DNA from: Piezodorus guildinii | Taxonomy: Eukaryota; Arthropoda; Insecta; Hemiptera; Pentatomidae | DNA: 64,000 nucleotides | Direction of reading: 5' to 3' | Assembly (NCBI GenBank): GCA_023052935.1 | Contig: CM041293.1 | Coordinates: 171,327,341-171,391,340, forward strand | Shown here: positions 19,902-29,760 of the stretch, in pieces | How the letters are laid out: every line of letters starts with the position of its first letter | Numbering within the stretch: position 1 is the first letter of the stretch | Program-made: the position numbers and the translations under genes | Notes under the pieces: model-generated | Seen by the model: the letters and a program-made list of their open reading frames with translations, nothing else | What the model was told of the DNA's origin: nothing | Database searches by the model: none

Positions 19902-19902
<1 letters not shown>
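19723..19902 (+). repeat. Gypsy 3' LTR
   Basis: Same 180 bases as the 5' LTR, starting AGTTAAGGACTGATAAGG. It is followed immediately by the right half of the (AT)n tract. Confidence 0.93.

Positions 19903-19957
<55 letters not shown>
19903..19957. repeat. (AT)n microsatellite, right half
   Basis: Continuation of the tract interrupted at 14535. Together the two halves form about 108 bp of AT repeats. Confidence 0.85.
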
Positions 19958-19961
<4 letters not shown>

Positions 19962-19962
19962 T

Positions 19963-20033
19963 ACGGCGTGTGAAAGGATGCGGTTCCATGTGATGGGGTA
20001 TGAATAGTGATTGATTGGGTTCTATTGTTTATA
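19963..20033 (-). pseudogene. Short LINE fragment
   Basis: GTGTGAAAGGATGCGGTTCC, then ATGTGATGGGGTAT and TTGATTGGGTTCTA, matches the minus-strand LINE at about 59262-59320. It is a relic truncated by the mariner that starts at 20034. Confidence 0.55.
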
Positions 20034-20722
20034 TTAGGTTGTATCACATGAAATGTCCGTTTTCAAGGTAAAGTATTTTTATTAAAAATACGATATGAAA
20101 ACAAGATAATTTTATTGGAAGTATTTACCTTATTTTTCTACACATTTTTTCCAACGTGACACCAACTTTTTTATCCCCGAACTGAAAAACTCTGAGCTTT
20201 GCAGTGAAACAAAATCTGAAAACGCACTTTTCCCTTGATCATCATTTTCAAAAAGTTTTCCTTTGATGAAGTTGTCTAAATTCCTGAACAGGTAGTAATC
20301 TGTTGGAGACAAGTCGGGAGAATACGGTGGGTGCGGAAGAGCTTCGTAGCCCAGTTCTTTCAATTTTTGCACGGTATGTTTTGAAACATGGGGTCTTGCT
20401 GCCGCTCAGTGAGATCATGAGGTACCCATGCATCGAGCTTTTTTACTTTCCCAATAAACTTTAAATGTCTGGAAACGGTAGATGCACTTGCATCTAGTTT
20501 TTCTGAGAATCCTTTACCTGTTTGGTATGGGTTTCCTTCTACTGTATGTTTGAGGAAATCGTTGTCTATTACGGACGGAGGTCTTCCTCGGGACAAGTTT
20601 TCCAAGTCGGTATCCCCAGCTGAAAACTTAGCAAACCAACGACGAATGGTCCGTTCATTAACACTCTCTTCCCCAAACACCTTGCAAATATTTCTAGCGG
20701 CCTCAGCTGCTGAATGGCCGAG
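20034..20722 (-). mobile_element. Non-autonomous mariner, minus strand, truncated
   Basis: The 3' TIR is diverged (TTAGGTTGTATCACATGAAA). Minus-strand frames encode the C-terminus (LPHPPYSPDLSPTDYYLFRN, FSSGIKKLVSRW) at 20130-20372. The shared junction follows (QDPMFQ then VQKLKEL), and after it the N-terminal segment (NERTIRRWFAKFSAGDTDLE, RPPSVIDND, ASASTVSRHL) at 20360-20680. Homology ends within the first helices at 20722, where a Jockey fragment begins. The catalytic centre is deleted at the same place as in 3133-4018. Confidence 0.85.
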
Positions 20723-21110
20723 TTTTTTACGAGATGGTTTCGTAGAGCCCCAAAGCTCGATTCCATATGTCCAAATAGGTCAAATAATAGTGATATAATT
20801 GAGTCTTTTGTAATATACTGGAAGTTTTGAACGTTTGTTCAGTAAGTGTTGTAGTAAACGATATCTTCGAGCAGTTTCTTGTCGTTTCAGTCTTGTGTGA
20901 GGATTCCAAGGCAGGCGCTTGTCAAGATGGAGACCTAGGTATCGGATTTGTTCTACAGAAGTAAGGGTAATGTTATTAAAGGATACTGGGGGGCAGGAAG
21001 CCATCGGTTTGCGACGAAGGGTAAAGGTGATTTGGTGAGATTTGTTGTGGTTTATTTTAATCCTCCAATTTTATATATACGCTAGGCTGTTGTGAGGGGT
21101 TGTAATAATT
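20723..21110 (-). pseudogene. Jockey-type LINE fragment
   Basis: Minus-strand frames encode ITLTSVEQIRYLGLHLDKRL, PWNPHTRLKRQE and PIWTYGIELWGS, equivalent to residues near the ORF2 C-terminus at 6300-6600. Stops and frameshifts interrupt it. Neither end of the element is present. Confidence 0.75.
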
Positions 21111-21830
21111 TTTGTTTAGATAGAGAAAAGTTGTATTCAGTTATAGGATCAGGACAAATCGACAAATAAAAACATAATAAATAAAAGGAAAAAAATTGAA
21201 ATTTTTTTTTCCATATATATACGCTTTTAACACTGTTATTTTCAAAGGTAGAGAAAAAAATTCTCTAGAGTTTTAAATTCTATGCAATCAGTACACCGCT
21301 ATTATTAACTATAAAACAGAAAGAAAAGATGAAATTTCCATACTACCAATACCAATGATATAGAGATGTATCGTTTTAAAATGAGCAGTGGTTTGTTTGT
21401 TTGTTTATTTATTTATTTAACGTCACTTTATGCTGCTATGGCTAATCGGACGATGCAACAGTGGGAGTCCTAAATTTAGCCTATCCAGGTTTTTTTTTAT
21501 TAGGATAGGGGTCTTTAACGAGTAACTGACATCGAACAGGCTCGGGACCACATTTTAACGTCCCCTCCGAAGGACGGCATAACTAAGGATTTTTTACTCC
21601 CATTAAAAAATCCTAGGACCACCTGCGGATTTGAACCTTTGACCTTTGGCATAGGAGGCTGTTATGCTAACCACTCAGCTACAAGTGATCCCAATAAGCA
21701 GTGGTGATTGAACATTTTCCTCTGGATTATCTATTTCTTTTTATACAATATTATTTAATTTGCTCCATAAAATTCTATACCTTAATATAATTATTTGGAA
21801 ATAATAAACCCTAGTGCAATAATTACCAGC
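21111..21830 (+). repeat. Dispersed AT-rich repeat X, interrupted by a SINE
   Basis: This matches 36515-38640 in several blocks: TATAAAACAGAAAGAAAAGA, TATCGTTTTAAAATGAGCAG, GCAGTGGTGATTGAACATTT and TAATATAATTATTTGGAAAT. The SINE at 21393-21696 is inserted in it. No coding region is evident, and the class is unknown. Confidence 0.5.
21393..21696 (-). mobile_element. tRNA-derived SINE, family A, with target duplication
   Basis: It is flanked by a 9-bp direct repeat AGCAGTGGT (21384-21392 and 21697-21705). On the minus strand it starts GGGATCACTTGTAGCTGAGT, a tRNA-like head with box-A- and box-B-like segments. The SINE body (CCTATCCTAATAAAAAAAAA and similar) follows, and the tail is a TAAA/CAAA-type simple repeat. 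Such elements are transcribed by RNA polymerase III and moved by a LINE. Confidence 0.85.
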
Positions 21831-22149
21831 GTTTTTTGTTTCCTTAGACGTCTACTATAAGCTCATTAAATATTTGGAGCGACTTAGGAGCCGCCCTATA
21901 TTATTCAACAAGACACTCCGCTCCGGTAAAAGCTATACCTGATACTATCAGGTTCCTTCTCTATTCCTAAGTGCAAAATACTACAAATAGTTACAATAAG
22001 TTTTGAGGTCATGGCAGTATCTAAAAAAATGACTATGCCTATAGAGCTTAAAATTTTAATGGAGGTTCTCCGAGCCGTCTAGATGTGAAATAAACCTGGG
22101 GTGAGTCATTCTCTTTAAATAATAAATTTTAAATAAAACTTTTTAAAAA
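21831..22149. other. Unassigned stretch
   Basis: The segment 21880-21960 (AGCCGCCCTATATTATTCAA, CACTCCGCTCCGGTAAAAGC) vaguely resembles 23990-24050, perhaps an old repeat. No coding region. Confidence 0.35.
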
Positions 22150-22753
22150 TCTGGTGCGCGCAACACATGACTTTCCACTTCCCTCCGTTATTTATATTAA
22201 TATAAGAATTTTTAAACAAATTAAAAAATAAATTGTTAAAGAATTATTTACATTGGATTTTAATATAAACATATGTTTTGCAAAATAATCTATTATATTA
22301 TTATCTACGAATATCAGTTTGTTTTATCGGCTTTACATCACTTACTGTTCACTTTTACAATAGTATGTATAAGATAATATTTTTTTCTAATACCTGTAGC
22401 TTTCCAACGGTATATCATACATATATATTACTGCTCTTATGCTCAAAAACGAAAAATTGCATTAAAAAAATATTTTTTCTGTTTTCTCCTTTAGTTGGGT
22501 ATCGAATGTATTCAATTTATATATTTACCTGTTTTTCATCAGCGTTAACAAGATATTCTAGTTATTATTATTGAATCTACAAAATTAAAGGTACTTTAGG
22601 GGAAGAAAATTTAAAATATCGGCATTTAAGCCAAGTCAGACCATTTTTATCCAAATAAAACCTACATGATATTAAATCCCATTAAATTTTACATCGATAT
22701 AGCGAGTTTAATCAAATTCGTCGGAACCGTTTAAACCGTCGTTAGTGAAAGTA
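22150..22753 (+). repeat. Helentron-like repeat, 604 bp, both ends
   Basis: It starts TCTGGTGCGCGCAACACATG and has a diverged 3' end AGTGAAAGTA. It lacks the ACACACAGACC...GTGTATTTCC block of longer copies. An apparent 98-codon open frame inside is AT-rich and matches no protein I know. Confidence 0.6.
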
Positions 22754-23044
22754 AAAAACAGTTATCTATCTACTAATTTAAACGTTTAATTTAAAAATGC
22801 TGAACTAGAATTTCCTCCCATTTGTTAACTATTTGAAACATTTCAACGTTATCACACATAAATGGGACGAATTGTTGTAGCAAAATATAGAACCAAAACT
22901 CAATTATACACTTTTCACTGTCACTAATAAAATAAAAAAACAAACACGTCAAGATATCGTGTTTTTTTATTAAATGTCATTTAATACATTTTCTTACTGT
23001 ATAATACTTTACGTTACAGTAAGTCAATAACAATAATAATGAAA

Positions 23045-23860
23045 ATCTGGTGCGGGCAACACACGACTTTCACTTACCTCCATTTTGAAAATCAATAAAA
23101 GAATTTTCAAATACAGTTAGAGATAAAAATACGTGAAACTATGAAGGAATTAATCAAATTAAATTTATATAGAAACATGTGTTTCATTAAAAAATCTATT
23201 ATATTATTATCTAAAATAATCAGTTAGTTTTATGTTCTTTTCATCACTCTCTGTTAACTTTTAAAAGCTTGTGTATGAGATAATCTTTTTTTCTAAAATT
23301 TTTAGCTTTACAACGGTATATCATACATGTATATTACTGCTCTTATGTTCAAAAACGAAAAATTGCAACAAAAAAAAATATTTTTTCTGTTTCCTCCTTT
23401 AGTTGGGTATCGAATTTATTCAATTTATATATTTACCTGTTTTTCATCAGCGTTAACAAGATAATCTAGTTATTATTATTGAATCTACAAAATTAAAGGT
23501 ACTTTAGGGAAAGAAAATTTAAAATATCGGCATTTAAGCCCTGTCAGATTATTTTAATCAGAATGAAGCGTACGTGATAATAAAGCCCATTAAATTTTAC
23601 ATCGAAATACCGAGTTTTATTAAAATCGTTGGAACCGTTTTCGAGAAAATCGAAAAAAGGTGCAAAATGCATGGTATAAAGTGCCTCTTCTGGTAAGCTC
23701 ATTTTCCGCTCGGGAGTTACCACACACACACAGACCTTTTTGCGGGACTTGGTTATTTGGACTCAGAGGACCCTAAAACGTGTATTTCCGTTGAAAACTG
23801 GAATTCGAAAATTTTCACGATCGCAATACTTCCCCTTACTATATATAGTAAGTGAAAGTA
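23045..23860 (+). repeat. Helentron-like repeat, reference copy, 816 bp
   Basis: The 5' end is TCTGGTGCGGGCAACACACG followed by ACTTTCACTTAC. The 3' end is a hairpin-capable CTTACTATATATAGTAAG followed by TGAAAGTA. ACTTTCACTTAC near the start and GTAAGTGAAAGT at the end are inverted repeats at different distances from the termini. Asymmetric inverted ends plus a 3' hairpin and a TC start are the signs of non-autonomous Helentrons (the DINE-1/INE-1 type). No protein is encoded. A TIR-type MITE is the alternative. Confidence 0.6.
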
Positions 23861-24323
23861 ATAAAGTAACTTCTTTTACCATTTAATAATATTGCGAAAT
23901 AAAAGGGAAAAGTGAGGTCATACAGTACGGAGTTTCCTTTAGGTTTGTAGAGAAGGGAAGATTCTAAATATTCTTTTTACATACCTGATAGGGACTGCAT
24001 TATTCAGGGAAGTACTCTGCCCAGCTAAAAGCAGCCCTACACCTGATACCCCAAGTTCAATAAGGCATATCTTTCAAGACCACTTTGGGGTATATTTGAT
24101 GTTTTACTGTGTAGGTATGCTATTGCAATTTAAATAATGGACAAGTTTAGTTGACCGTTGAGAAATACTGGAAGAAACCAGTCTAGGTGGCGGTCAGTAT
24201 TATGTACGTACATAACTAAGAAAGTACATTATTATGCCTTTCATTTTATAATTTTTTTAGGAAGTTTGTTTAATATTTCATAATAAAAAAGCAATCCTTA
24301 ACTCCCTTTTCTTACACCTTTAT
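23861..24323. other. Unassigned stretch
   Basis: Mixed-composition DNA between two Helentron-like copies. No open frame or known element recognised. Confidence 0.35.
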
Positions 24324-25071
24324 TACTTTCACTTACCTATATATGAAATATATAGTAAGGGAAAGTATTGCGATCGTGAAAATAATCGAGTTCCAAGTCC
24401 CGCAAAAAGTTCTGTGTATGTATAACCAGAAGAGCCACTTTATACCATGCATATTGCACCTTTTTATGATTTTCTCAAAAACGGTTCCGGCAATTTTGAT
24501 TAAACTCGCTATATCGATTTAAAATTTAATAGGCTTTAATATCATGTAGGTTTGATTCTGATTAAAATAGTCTGACAGGGCTAAAATGTACATTTTTCAA
24601 AATTTCTTATTCTAAAGTACATTTAATTGTGTTGATTCTATAAAAATAACTATATTATCTTGTTACTACTGACGAAAAATAGGTAAATATATAAATTGAA
24701 TGAGTTCGATACCCAACTAAAGGAAAAATCTGAAGAAAAAAAATGTTTAAAGCAATTTTTGTTTTTGAACATAAGAACAGTAATATACATGTATGATATA
24801 ACGTTTGAAAGATAAAAATTTTTGAAAAAACATTATCTTATGCACAAGCTTTTATAAGTATATAGAGAGTGATGAAAATCCGATAAAACTAACTGATTTT
24901 TTTTACATAATAATATAACAGATTTTTTAATAAAACACATGTTTCTGTAGAAATTCCATTTAATTAATTCTTTAATGGTTTTACTCATTTTTATCTCTTT
25001 TAGTACTTTAAAATTCTTTAATCGATTTTAAAAATGGAGGTAAGTGAAAGTGGTGTGTTGCCCACACCAGA
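24324..25071 (-). repeat. Helentron-like repeat, 748 bp, minus strand
   Basis: Mirror of 23045-23860: it starts (3' end) TACTTTCACTTAC with CTATATATGAAATATATAG and finishes (5' end) GTAAGTGAAAGT followed by GTGTTGCCCACACCAGA. It is missing the block around GAAATACACG and is diverged. Confidence 0.6.
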
Positions 25072-25560
25072 TTTTTTTCTTCAGGTTTGATGAATCGTTG
25101 ATCATATGGTTGGTGCTAATTTCCATATTTAAATTTAGTTTCTTTTCTTTTATAATTTTTTTATGATGTTGGGAAAGAACCTCGAAACGGAACTGTATGT
25201 AAACTATGTAATAGGTTGATAAGAAAAATAAATGTATAATAAAAGTAAATTAAGGAGTGTTTTTTTATTGTGAATTATTATTTCGACGAACAAAGATGAG
25301 AACTCGACATTTCAACTTCAAAATCAAGTTTGAGATCTTCAGAATTTTATTATTGTCTAAGCCCGAAGATGGTTAGAATAGAAATCTCTCAGTCATGGGC
25401 TCAAGAGTCGTTGAATCTCCTTAAATTTAATTAATGAAGCTCCGAAAGAATGTTTCGAATTTCCTCTCTCTCTCTCTCTCTCTCTTTTTCTTGATTAATT
25501 TTTATTTCTTCTAGCTAAAAAATATAAAAAAAAACTAAGAAGAGTTTCATCTTATCTTAT
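25072..25560. other. Unassigned stretch with a (CT)n tract
   Basis: A short CT repeat lies at about 25464-25486. No coding region or element was recognised elsewhere in the stretch. Confidence 0.45.
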
Positions 25561-25585
25561 CAGTCTTTTTTAATATTTTAATTTT

Positions 25586-25625
25586 GCCGACGTTTCGGCT
25601 CAAACTTGTGAGCCATATTCAGGGC
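25586..25625 (-). ncRNA. Degenerate hammerhead-ribozyme-like motif H2
   Basis: The minus strand reads GCC, CTGAATA, TGGCTCACAAGTTTGAGCC, GAAA, CGTC, GGC. Stems I and II (GGCTCA/TGAGCC) and GAAA are perfect, but the CUGAUGA box has two changes, so cleavage is unlikely. Confidence 0.5.
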
Positions 25626-25693
25626 ATTACTAAGCCATGTCAAGGATTAACTACAAAGTTAGGGTGGGTTTATGCTTGACATGGCTCAGTAAT

Positions 25694-25733
25694 ACCCTGA
25701 TGATGGCTCACAAGTTTGAGACGAAACGACGGC
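25694..25733 (+). ncRNA. Degenerate hammerhead-ribozyme-like motif H3
   Basis: The order is ACC, CTGATGA (intact core), TGGCTCACAAGTTTGAGAC, GAAA, CGAC, GGC. The core box and GAAA are intact. Stem II has one mismatch, and the cleavage triplet is GAC instead of GUC. It complements H2, which keeps the parts that H3 has lost. Confidence 0.55.
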
Positions 25734-25780
25734 AAAATTAAAATATAAAAGAAAACGATTGACTCTCGATTATTTTTACC

Positions 25781-26152
25781 TATAATAATCTATTTTAGAA
25801 AAATTATTGTTTATTAAGAATAGGAAAATCGAAATATAATGTAACTAGTAATAAATATATTTATTTTGATTCTAAAGCTTATTTATTATATAAATCTCTA
25901 TATTTTTAAGAATAATAAAAACTGAAATAAAACTCTTAAATGCTTTGTCAAATACAAATAAAAAATTAGTACAAATAAATATACACACATAGGGTTTTTG
26001 AGGTACTAAGAATTTTTTTACCCTTAATCATTTTTTAAAAAATATTTTAGAAAACTATAAATCCGAAAAAAGCTAAACCGAGTTTCAATGGAAATATTTA
26101 TTTCACATTAAATAACATAAGAATAGAAATAATTACACACACAAAAACCCAC
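25781..26152. other. Unassigned AT-rich stretch
   Basis: Very AT-rich, no element recognised. Confidence 0.4.
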
Positions 26153-26333
26153 AGGCCGTCCTTCGGAGGAGACGTAAGAAGCTGGCCCCGAGCCTGTGCG
26201 ATGTCAGGTACTCTTTAAAGATCCCTATCCTAATTAAACCAGGATAGGCAAAATTTAGGACTTCCCCTGAAGCATCGTCTGATTAGCCACTGTAGCACAA
26301 AGGGAGGTTAAATAAATGAACAAACGAACCTCG
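26153..26333 (+). repeat. SINE family A, body without tRNA head
   Basis: CCGTCCTTCGGAGGAGACG, GAGCCTGTGCGATGTCAGGT, AAACCAGGATAGGCAAAATT and the tail GAGGTTAAATAAATGAAC match the complete copy at 57966-58246. The head is absent, so it is 5'-truncated. Confidence 0.75.
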
Positions 26334-26363
26334 CACAAAGTTTTATTACGTATTTACTTTTCG

Positions 26364-26575
26364 ATAGGCGAGCCGGTGGCTAAGTGGCTAGCGCGCTAGT
26401 CTCCCACGCCAGAGTTTTGAGTTCGAATCCCAGTCCCAGCGGAACTTTTATAAGAATATAATTAAATGGGGATTCACTCACAGCTTCTCCCCCGAGCATG
26501 TGAGACTCGTCAGCCTACTGGTGGTAACTCGCAAAAATAGGCGTAAGGAGTGATGATCCTAAACATTTCATCTAG
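26364..26575 (+). mobile_element. tRNA-derived SINE, family C
   Basis: The head carries box A TGGCTAAGTGG and box B AGTTCGAATCC with tRNA-like spacing, and CTAGCGCGCTAGTCT in the anticodon arm region. The body differs from families A and B. A mariner begins immediately downstream at TA 26581-26582, so the 3' end is uncertain. Only one copy was seen. Confidence 0.6.
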
Positions 26576-26582
26576 AAACGTA

Positions 26583-27463
26583 TTGGGTTGATGCAAAATT
26601 AATGCAGGTTTTTAGTAGGTATTGTAAATACGCCATATCTTTACTTTAACCATATATATTTAATCAAAATAATTTCCATCTGAATCAATGCACTTTTGCC
26701 AACGTTCAACAAGCTTTCTTATTCCACCAGAACAAAAATCCGAATCCCTGGACTCAATGAAATCACGAAAAGAATTTTCAATGTCGTCCTGGTTTTGAAA
26801 ATTTTTCTCCCTCAAAAAGTTGTCCAGATGCCTGAAAAAGTGGAAGTCTGTAGGAGAGAGGTCAGGTGAATAAGGCGGATGTTGGAGAACTTCGTAGCCC
26901 AACTCGTGCAGTCGTCGAAGCGTTGGTTGTGCAACGTGTGGTCTGGCGTTATCGTGGAGCAGGATCGGCCCCTTCCGATTCATCAATGCTGGACAAAGAC
27001 GTTGCAATTTTTGAGTTCCGAGTTCCGCCGCCATTTCTCGTGTGGTTTTGGTTGGGTCTTCTTCCACTTTTGACCTCAGCTGGTCGTTGTCCAGAGCAAG
27101 ATGATGGCCCCGACCTTCCTTGTCTTCGAGGTCGAAATCTCCTCTGCGAAACTTCTGGAACCAACGCTGCACCGTGCACTTATTAATATTACGAGCCGTT
27201 TATTATTATCGAGCAGCGCTGCGCCCTAATTTAAATTCGTAAAAATAAATTTGGCGAAAATCGCACTTTGACATTTTCGATTCAAGACCTTTGAACACAC
27301 TGAACAAAACGATTTTACTAAACAAATTCATGGTGAAAGAGAGAGTATTAGATAAGGTTTGTTTTGGTATAATAATGATCAATGTTAGGATTAGCTTTGT
27401 GTACACAATTGGAATTAAGATATTGCAATAGAGGAAACCTGCATTAATTTTGCATCAACCCAA
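26583..27463 (-). mobile_element. Cecropia-type mariner deletion derivative, 881 bp
   Basis: The TIRs TTGGGTTGATGCAAAATTAA and its inverse TTTTGCATCAACCCAA are flanked by TA. The minus strand encodes an N-terminal piece (MSKCDFRQIYFYEFKLGRSA), a second piece WFQKFRRGDFDLEDKEG, and then jumps from EMAAELGT directly to a C-terminal catalytic piece (RKGPILLHDNARPHVAQPTL, HPPYSPDLSPTDFHFFRHLD, VERWQKCIDSDGNYF). The last two acidic residues are present, but the segment with the first aspartate is lost. The sequence resembles the Hsmar1/cecropia mariner group, distinct from the TTGGGTTGTTTC family. One frameshift lies near 27200. Confidence 0.88.
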
Positions 27464-27561
27464 TATATTCTCCCAGGAGTCTATACCACGCGGTCAATGG
27501 CATATAAGGCCTGTCGCGCCAATGAGAAAAATTTAGTTTTTGATATGGAAGCGTCTTTAGG

Positions 27562-27570
27562 CCATGGGGG

Positions 27571-27636
<66 letters not shown>
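27562..27636. repeat. (AT)n microsatellite
   Basis: AT dinucleotide tract of about 75 bp starting after GGGGGTATATG. Confidence 0.9.
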
Positions 27637-27639
<3 letters not shown>

Positions 27640-28117
27640 ATATTTTATTCATAATTTATTTATTTAAAAGATACGTTTTACCAACATTTTTAAGTTTTCG
27701 GGTTCTAGCTCTGTTGGGATCGTATTAGGCTATTCATGGTTCTACTCAACATTAAAACTAATCACGAAATCCCAGAAAACTAGATTGACCATACTTGATT
27801 CAAATGAGATGCATAATCTTGCTTTGTGCCACTCACCTGAAACAAAAAAAGAAGATATATATGAAAACCATACGTAAAAATAATTATAATATAAACATAT
27901 ACTTATATATAATGAACATGTGCATACCCATCAAAATCTAAATTTAAATATTTTCTAAAATCTGGAGCGGGCATCACTTCATATAATTCGTATTTAGCTT
28001 TATTATTTTTTTGACATGGAAATGTTTTTTTTTATGGGAGTTTTACTGGGTAACTTTTTCTTCACCCTCAAAAATGTAACAGATTTGACAAGGTCAACTG
28101 CTCCTACTACCTTTGAA
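27637..28117. other. Unassigned AT-rich stretch
   Basis: No element was recognised except a possible 5' Helentron-like scrap (AAATCTGGAGCGGGCATCAC) near 27957. Confidence 0.4.
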
Positions 28118-28233
28118 ATGTGTTGGAGGAGTGGAACAATATACTCCAAGATTGTCTTCAAAATCTTTTTACAAGTATGCCAAGACGATTGGAAGCAGTT
28201 ATTCAAGCCAGAGGGGGCAATACGTCTTATTAA
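28118..28233 (+). pseudogene. Tc1-like transposase C-terminal remnant
   Basis: Reading in the frame of the TAA at 28231, the end encodes LEEWNNILQDCLQNLFTSMP then RRLEAVIQARGGNTSY. The order of an SMPRR block, VI.A.GG and a T-Y end is the standard C-terminus of Tc1 transposases. A TGA upstream and the absence of the DDE core show that this is only the tail. Confidence 0.75.
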
Positions 28234-28518
28234 ATGTAAATTAAAAATTGAAATTGTAAATTAAAAATGTAAAAAGAGGAAATTTTAAAACGTAAATGCT
28301 ATCAATTTTTCGTTTATTGGAAGAAATATTCTAATTTATTTTAATAAAACATGTTTATTTCTAGTTTAAAAAAGTTTATTATTGCCTTCAGAACCTTTCT
28401 TTATTATAAAAAAAAAAGAATGTTTTAGTAAAATTTAAATATTTCTAAGGGTTCAGAAAGACGGATCCCATGATCTATGGTTTTTCCTAATCAGGAAGAA
28501 ATACTAAAGACGTTTTTA

Positions 28519-28612
28519 CTTTCACTTACCTATATATCAAATATGCAGTAAGGGTAAGGATTGCGATAGTAAAACTTTTTTAATTACAATTTTCAACGGA
28601 AATAAACGTTTA
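28519..28612 (-). repeat. Helentron-like 3' end fragment
   Basis: TACTTTCACTTACCTATATA, ATGCAGTAAGGGTAAGGATT and AATTTTCAACGGAAATAAAC match the family's 3' terminus. The rest is missing. Confidence 0.6.
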
Positions 28613-29225
28613 TTAGTCTTTCCTGCGTCCTTTGTATTGTTTTTTTTATTCTTGGAATGTAGTTTTTTTATTTCATTTTACTTTTTAATATTTTGTTTAT
28701 TGAGTAATATTACAATCTGTTTCAGAATGAACAATAGTAATAGTAATATGAGATCACATTCATACAATATATACAATAATGATAAAGTCAAATTACATAA
28801 AATAGGAAAAAAAAAAACAACTTTTTATTTTTGTATGCAACATTTTGAGTTTTTGAATATAAGAACAGTAATATAGGTGTTGTTCACGCCATATGTTATG
28901 GTCTGATAATAAAAAAGGAAAACTGTATAATTTAAACTGTATAAATTCTTGATATTTATCAATAGATCATTTTTGTATTAATCTTTATTTTTATCTGTTT
29001 TAAAAATAGTTATTATAAATATAATTAAAAGTTTTGAGTAGAAGAGAAAGAAAAAGAAGACGATCGTTTTCAATTGTTTTTGGACTGCCTCGTGGCCAGT
29101 CGAGTCTTAAGCTAGCGTCTGAGCGGTGAAGATTTGCCGTATATAGACCCAAGATTCCTCTCAACGTTTGAACGTTTGGAAACGAATTTCTTCATCTTCT
29201 CATCGTTCCCCTTGGAACTTGGAAG
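28613..29225. repeat. Mixed stretch with Jockey 3' UTR fragment
   Basis: At about 28690-28810 the sequence (ATTACAATCTGTTTCAGAAT, GATCACATTCATACAATATA, AAAGTCAAATTACATAAAAT) matches the 3' UTR of the full-length Jockey at 5650-5760 on the minus strand, so it is a 5'-truncated tail. The rest is AT-rich and unassigned. Confidence 0.5.
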
Positions 29226-29226
29226 A

Positions 29227-29350
29227 GCCGCCTTGCGGTCATTTTCAACACCCAAGAGAACTTCGTCCAAGCCGCCCTGCGGTAATTTTCTTCAATACTC
29301 AAGACGACTTCGTTCAGGCCGCCCTGTGGTCGTTTTCTTCAACACTCAAC
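29227..29350 (+). repeat. Short tandem repeat, three units of 44-47 bp
   Basis: Three imperfect units start GCCGCCTTGCGG, GCCGCCCTGCGG and GCCGCCCTGTGG at about 29227, 29271 and 29318. Each continues with TTTTC, CAA.AC.CAAG and ACTTCGT. They are GC-richer than the surroundings. Two overlapping frames are open, but no protein family is recognised. Confidence 0.6.
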
Positions 29351-29689
29351 TGGACATCTTTACGTGAATATAACCTATCTTTATCCACTAATGGAACATT
29401 TAATTTCTTAATTCTTATTCAAGAAACAGTTTTAATTTTGATAACTATTTTTTTTTACATCTTTAATCATTAATTAAGTTAAGTTTGTTTCTTCTATTTT
29501 TACAATATTTTAATTAGGTTTATTTTGTTTCCTACATTTTCTTACAGCTGTTTAATTATAATTAGGTAAATTAGTTTCTTATCATCCTTATATGTATTTC
29601 AGTGTATTAAATGTATTGTGATTCGTCGTTTGCTTTCATTATTTTTATTTATTTTAAATCTATACAGTCCACTTATTTATTTCAATAGA

Positions 29690-29760
29690 ACCGCCCTCAA
29701 TTTTGAGTTGTCACTTGGAAGTACTGTTCTTTCACGGATAGCCCAGCGTATACAGGTGTA
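29690..29760 (-). repeat. Dispersed repeat shared with 40020-40130
   Basis: On the minus strand it carries ATACGCTGGGCTATCCGTGA and AAGAACAGTACTTCCAAGTG, nearly the same as the start of each unit of the 40-kb tandem duplication. Class unknown. Confidence 0.5.

Larger units (their letters stand above)
14536..19902 (+). mobile_element. Near-intact gypsy LTR retrotransposon
   Basis: The element is 5367 bp with 180-bp LTRs at 14536-14715 and 19723-19902 that I read as identical. It has a primer binding site, gag (one in-frame TGA), pol in the same frame as gag, and a polypurine tract. No env-like third frame follows pol, where about 265 bp of T-rich non-coding sequence precedes the right LTR. 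The body is much richer in G and C than the surrounding DNA. Identical LTRs indicate a young insertion. The order PR-RT-RNaseH-IN and the motif set place it in the gypsy/Ty3 superfamily. Confidence 0.95.
25561..25780. mobile_element. Inverted pair of Penelope-like ends (candidate)
   Basis: About 85-bp inverted repeats flank a spacer of about 30 bp. The left arm carries TAATTTTGCCGACGTTTCGG to ATTACTAAGCCATGTCAAG, and the right arm carries CTTGACATGGCTCAGTAATA to CGACGGCAAAATTA. Each arm holds a hammerhead-like motif pointing outwards. Inverted terminal copies are a known arrangement in Penelope-like elements. No reverse transcriptase is present. Confidence 0.5.

Noticed and set aside
22278..22574. 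98-codon open frame on the plus strand
   Set aside because: Lies inside a non-coding Helentron-like repeat and is not preserved in the sister copies.
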